This document shows, piece after piece, positions 60,473-64,000 of a stretch of 64,000 nucleotides of DNA. The stretch's first letter is position 1. The number at the start of each line of letters is the position of its first letter. Position numbers and translations under genes: made by a program. The notes under the pieces were generated by a model that was not told the DNA's origin, made no database searches, and saw only the letters and a list, made by a program, of their open reading frames with translations. Source of the DNA: Hymenobacter cheonanensis (GTDB taxonomy: Bacteria; Bacteroidota; Bacteroidia; Cytophagales; Hymenobacteraceae); NCBI RefSeq assembly GCF_030581075.1, contig NZ_JAUQSW010000001.1:744001-808000 (forward strand), read 5' to 3'.

Positions 60473-62197
60473 CTAGGTGCCCTCCATCTCTAGTGGTTTG
60501 GCAAAAGGCTCCATTTCCGTTATAGGGCGTCCGAATGCTAGCTTGGGGTAGCAATTTGCATGGGTATCAATCATAACCTGCAGCAAAGCCGGCTTTTTCT
60601 CATCCTGCCATAACCAAGCTGCTGCTTCAGCTAACTGGGTGGGGTCACTTACTGTTAGGGAGTCAATACCGTAGGCGGCGGCAATCTTGGTAAAATCCGG
60701 GGCACTATAGCCCCAGTAAGTACTTTGATAGCGACCCTCAAAATAAGAGTCTTGGAACTGCCTAATCATACCTAAGCAATTATTATTGAGCACCACCAAC
60801 TTTACCGGCAGCTTGTGATGCGCAATTGTTTGCAGCTCCTGCATATTCATTTGGAAGCCCCCATCGCCTGCTATCATTACTACCGGCTGGCGGGAGGCGA
60901 AGCACATGCCAATGGCTGCAGGCAATGCGTAGCCCATGCTACCGAGGCCGGCCGAGGTTAGAAACAGCTGGCTAGGTGCCAGCTCCAGGCTTTGCGCTGC
61001 CCATTGCTGATGGTTGCCGACATCGGCTACATAGCCCGCCCCGTGCCCAGCCTGCGACAGGGCATGCATGAAATCATTCGGGTTAATGCCTTCTATTCCA
61101 TACTGCTCGTTGGTATCAGGCCATTGTGCCCGCAGCTCTGTTAAGTGAGAAAGCCATTCAGTACGGGGGGTAAAGTCACTCGGCTGATAATAATTATTTG
61201 CCAGGGTGAAAAAATCGGCCAGGTCGGCTACTACCGGATGGCAGCCGGTTATACGATTATTAATTTCGCCGGCATCACAGTCAACGTGATAGATAGTGCG
61301 GCCTTCTTCAAAATATGCCGTATCAGCCCCCGTCTGGCGGATATCCAGGCGGGCACCCAGCACTAGCAAAAAGTCGCAATTGCCCAAGGCCATATTGGCC
61401 CAGCGATTACCATATGAGCCAATGTATCCTATGCGCAGCGGGTCGGTGTATGGCAGGGCATCTATAGCTAGCAGCGACGATACCACGGGCACTTGTGTAA
61501 GGTGTACGAAGTGGCGAAAAGCTTCTATCTGGAAGGAAGAGCGCACTCCCCGGCCCACTAGAATTAACGGCTTTTGAGCCGCAGCAAGGGCTTGGGCCAA
61601 CTCGTCGAGTTGCGCAGGGGCTAGTGCAGATGATATACCCTGGCGCTTAACGCGCTCGAAGCCAGTGGCCGGGGCAGGTATGTCTACCCGCTGCATATTC
61701 ATTGGAATATCAATCAGCACCGGGCCGGGCCGGTCGCCTAACGCAACGCGGAATGCCTCCTCAAGTATTTGCGGCAGGTCAAGGGCATCCTTTACATCGT
61801 AGCAAGCCTTGCACACCGGCTGAGCCATACTCACAATATCGGTTTCCTGAAACCCTAGCTGGCGAATGGGCCGGTCACCTTTTTGTTCGAACGTATTAAC
61901 CTGGCCTGTAATAAAAACAGCAGGTACCGAATCGAAATAGCAGGAGGAGATGCCCGTGAGCAGATTGGTGGCGCCGGGGCCACTGGTTGCCATTGCCACA
62001 CCAGGCACCCCGGTTACGCGGGCATCTGCATCGGCCGCAAAAGATGCTGATTGCTCGTGGTGCATACTCACAATATTAATTTTAGTGAGTTGGTGCAGCG
62101 AGTCAAGCATGTGGGTAATCATGCCACCCGACATCTCATAGATAGTCGCAACACCTTGTGCTTCCAGAAACCGGGCGATATAGTCAGATGCTTTCAT
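60473..62197 (-). CDS. Thiamine-diphosphate enzyme of acetolactate-synthase type, candidate YerE-like C2-branching enzyme
   Basis: 574 residues. The catalytic Glu48 is in MHHEQSASFAADADAR, and the ThDP/Mg motif is GDGGFQMNMQELQTI followed by VVLNNNCLGMIRQF. RPGPVLIDIPMNMQ and SGPGATNLLTGI are also typical of acetohydroxyacid synthases, which use FAD. It is embedded between rfbH and an SDR gene, with no ilv or leu genes around and no small regulatory subunit. In Yersinia the homologue YerE uses pyruvate to add a two-carbon branch to CDP-3,6-dideoxy-4-ketoglucose. That is the best guess here, but ordinary acetolactate synthesis cannot be excluded. Confidence 0.85.
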   Translation of the reverse strand: MKASDYIARFLEAQGVATIYEMSGGMITHMLDSLHQLTKINIVSMHHEQSASFAADADARVTGVPGVAMATSGPGATNLLTGISSCYFDSVPAVFITGQVNTFEQKGDRPIRQLGFQETDIVSMAQPVCKACYDVKDALDLPQILEEAFRVALGDRPGPVLIDIPMNMQRVDIPAPATGFERVKRQGISSALAPAQLDELAQALAAAQKPLILVGRGVRSSFQIEAFRHFVHLTQVPVVSSLLAIDALPYTDPLRIGYIGSYGNRWANMALGNCDFLLVLGARLDIRQTGADTAYFEEGRTIYHVDCDAGEINNRITGCHPVVADLADFFTLANNYYQPSDFTPRTEWLSHLTELRAQWPDTNEQYGIEGINPNDFMHALSQAGHGAGYVADVGNHQQWAAQSLELAPSQLFLTSAGLGSMGYALPAAIGMCFASRQPVVMIAGDGGFQMNMQELQTIAHHKLPVKLVVLNNNCLGMIRQFQDSYFEGRYQSTYWGYSAPDFTKIAAAYGIDSLTVSDPTQLAEAAAWLWQDEKKPALLQVMIDTHANCYPKLAFGRPITEMEPFAKPLEMEGT

Positions 62198-62218
62198 AGT
62201 GCGCGTAAAATAGCAGGT

Positions 62219-63139
62219 TTATTGGTGTTGTTTAACGTACTCAACAGTGGCAGCTAACGCAGTGGGCAAGGCCGTTTGAGTAATAGGGCCGAAAGTATGC
62301 TCGAAGCGGCTGGTGCTACTTTCCATATGCATAACCTGACCCGGCCTATAGGGCAAAGCGCCATACTGCACACTTGTGGCCGTCCCGGTCAGGTCGCGGA
62401 TAGTATCGACCATAGTGCGCAGGCTGATAGCACGGTTGGCTCCAACGTTATACACCCCACTAAAACCCGGCGCGGCAGGAAGAGTTTGGACAATAGCACG
62501 GGCCAAATCGGGCGCAAACAGGTAATCGTACTGCTGCTCACAATTAGTTAGCGCCGGAGATTGGTACTTCAAGAAATTGGCAGCAACGAATGACACAAAC
62601 CAGTGGGCGTCTTCCCTCGGACCAAATACGGCAAACACCCGCAGCCAATACCACTCCAGGCTTTGAGCCGAACAGTAAGCGCGTACCAGTTCCAAGGTAG
62701 CCAGCTTCACAGCCCCGTAGGCCATGACAGGCTGGGTAGGCTGGCCTTCATCGACGCGCCCGTGAAAAGCACCATACTCTGCCTGGGAGCCTAGTACTAC
62801 CACTTTTTTGAGCCCACCCGGCAATAAAGTTTGCAATAGCTCCATCGTAAACGTTAAGTTACTCAGCTGGCTATTCCAATCATCGCGCTGCCCTACGCCT
62901 ACTCCCAGCCAGGCAGCATGTACCAGGTATTCTGCCTGCCAGGCAACTACTTGCTGCTGCCAATCTGGCTCATCAATGGTTACCCAGGTAATATGGCCGG
63001 CTACGGAGGCTACTCGCCAAAGGCTTGATTGGGTTCGGCGCAGCGCTAGTACCTCATAGCCTTTAGCTACTAGTTCTTCGGCCAGATAGGAGCCGATAAA
63101 ACCAGTAGCCCCGGTTAAAACTACTCGGCCCGCACTCAT
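62219..63139 (-). CDS. NAD(P)-dependent sugar epimerase/dehydratase (SDR), possible final ketoreductase
   Basis: 306 residues, extended SDR. The nucleotide-binding loop is TGATGFIGSYLAEEL (GxxGxxG), the catalytic Tyr/Lys pair is in VMAYGAVKLATLE (YxxxK), and the upstream Ser is in VVLGSQAEYGAF. It overlaps rfbG by 4 bp (ATGA). In comparable clusters this slot is filled by a paratose/abequose synthase or by YerF, which reduces the branched product. Which applies cannot be told by eye. Confidence 0.85.
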   Translation of the reverse strand: MSAGRVVLTGATGFIGSYLAEELVAKGYEVLALRRTQSSLWRVASVAGHITWVTIDEPDWQQQVVAWQAEYLVHAAWLGVGVGQRDDWNSQLSNLTFTMELLQTLLPGGLKKVVVLGSQAEYGAFHGRVDEGQPTQPVMAYGAVKLATLELVRAYCSAQSLEWYWLRVFAVFGPREDAHWFVSFVAANFLKYQSPALTNCEQQYDYLFAPDLARAIVQTLPAAPGFSGVYNVGANRAISLRTMVDTIRDLTGTATSVQYGALPYRPGQVMHMESSTSRFEHTFGPITQTALPTALAATVEYVKQHQ

Positions 63140-64000
63140 ACCAAGCTGCTGTAAGCTTCTATATCTGACCGCACTAGCTCAGCAGCCAGCTGCCCGCTTG
63201 CCAAGGCTTTATACCAGGCAATGGTTCGACGGATTGAGCTTGCCGCGTCGTAGCGCGGCTGCCATCTCAATTCGTTTACAGATTTGCTGATGTCAAGCTT
63301 TAGTAAGCCGGCTTCGTGAGGCTGATTGGCAAGCGCAGGAGTTTCGTAGTGCCCTGCTCCCCAGGCGTGCAATGCTGTATCGGCCAGGGCGCTTACGGGT
63401 AATGTATCCTGCAGATGGGGACCAAAATTCCAGGCCCCGGTATAACGGGTCGGCTCAGCAGCCAATCGTGCACCTAGCAGCAGATAGCCGCCCAAGGGCT
63501 CCAGTACATGCTGCCAAGGGCGCACAGCCTGCGGATTCCGGACCTGCACGGGCTGCCCGGATGCTAATGCCCGCACTATATCGGGAATAATTCGGTCTTT
63601 GGCCCAGTCGCCGCCACCAATCACATTGCCAGCCCGGCCTACTGCCAGCGATTTCTGATGGTGTTCGTAATCAGCAGAATTAAAAAAAGATTGGGCGTAA
63701 CAGTTAATTACCAATTCAGCACACGCTTTGCTGGCGCTGTAGGGGTCGTAGCCACCCAGCCGGTCATTTTCGCGGTAGGGGTACACCCACTCCTTATTCT
63801 CGTAAACCTTATCAGTAGTGATTGCGACTATGGTGCAGGGCTTGGCCAGCCGCCGTAGGGCATCGAGCAGGTTTGCGGTCCCTAGCGCGTTGGTGGCAAA
63901 AGTCTCGACCGGTATATCGTAAGACAACCGCACCAGAGGCTGAGCAGCCAGGTGAAAGACAAAATCGGGTTGGCACTCCGCTACTGCCTGCTCAAGCGCG
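63136..64000 (-). CDS. rfbG: CDP-glucose 4,6-dehydratase (partial, 5' end outside window)
   Basis: The frame stays open to the window edge, so the N-terminal NAD-binding loop lies outside. The visible part (288 codons) includes FHLAAQPLVRLSYDIP, the T-x-D-K motif in AITTDKVYENKEWVYPY, the catalytic YSASK (YDPYSASKACAEL) and GRAGNVIGGGDWAKDRIIPD. This last segment and the LAAQPLV motif are characteristic of RfbG, which makes CDP-4-keto-6-deoxyglucose. It should be preceded by rfbF (CDP-glucose synthesis) outside the window. Confidence 0.93.
   Translation of the reverse strand, partial: ALEQAVAECQPDFVFHLAAQPLVRLSYDIPVETFATNALGTANLLDALRRLAKPCTIVAITTDKVYENKEWVYPYRENDRLGGYDPYSASKACAELVINCYAQSFFNSADYEHHQKSLAVGRAGNVIGGGDWAKDRIIPDIVRALASGQPVQVRNPQAVRPWQHVLEPLGGYLLLGARLAAEPTRYTGAWNFGPHLQDTLPVSALADTALHAWGAGHYETPALANQPHEAGLLKLDISKSVNELRWQPRYDAASSIRRTIAWYKALASGQLAAELVRSDIEAYSSLV

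Overview
The window is GC-rich chromosomal DNA (roughly 60% GC by eye) from a Bacteroidota bacterium. The most likely source is Hymenobacter or a close relative in Hymenobacteraceae; this is inferred from gene content and style and was not tested by a search. Supporting signs are TAnnTTTG-type -7 promoter boxes, the almost complete lack of Shine-Dalgarno sequences, a bacillithiol gene (bshA), many exported peptidases and long palindromic intergenic repeats. No rRNA, tRNA, CRISPR array, transposase or phage gene was seen.

Layout. 1-2.25 kb: 5' part of nuoL and complete nuoK (complex I), on the minus strand. 2.3-7.4 kb: an ECF sigma factor with a small membrane protein, two tandem rhomboid proteases, and mutL. 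7.5-18.8 kb: a secreted GH3/serine-hydrolase fusion, followed by four exported peptidase-type genes in a row (M1, M3, M28, DUF885). 18.9-25.8 kb: bshA, a deoxyribonucleotidase-like gene, an A-type Fe-S carrier, a copper module (small HMA protein divergent from a Cu+ ATPase), and a ChaN-like protein. 25.9-29.6 kb: a NatAB-like ABC exporter and a second ECF sigma/membrane-protein pair. 29.7-37.9 kb: dnaJ, grpE, an AT-rich orphan gene, obgE, adk, hpt, a membrane pyrophosphatase and an M42-like peptidase. 38.0-40.7 kb: a TPR protein and a polytopic membrane protein.

40.7-64 kb is a surface-polysaccharide locus, almost all on the minus strand. It holds an O-acyltransferase, a UbiA-type prenyltransferase next to a HAD phosphatase, ten glycosyltransferases (GT2, GT4, GT8, GT14 and GT61 types), a fused ABC exporter that could flip a lipid-linked glycan, and a hexapeptide acetyltransferase. 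At the far end is a CDP-deoxysugar module: rfbG (cut by the window edge), an SDR, a thiamine-diphosphate acetolactate-synthase-like enzyme and rfbH. That set resembles the route to yersiniose A, a two-carbon-branched 3,6-dideoxyhexose. About 53.3-58.1 kb is clearly AT-richer than the rest and looks recently acquired.

The strongest leads are this putative branched-sugar module, the UbiA-HAD pair inside a glycosyltransferase operon, and several families of long palindromic elements placed between genes (four related copies, plus others at 2.3, 10.6 and 33.2 kb).
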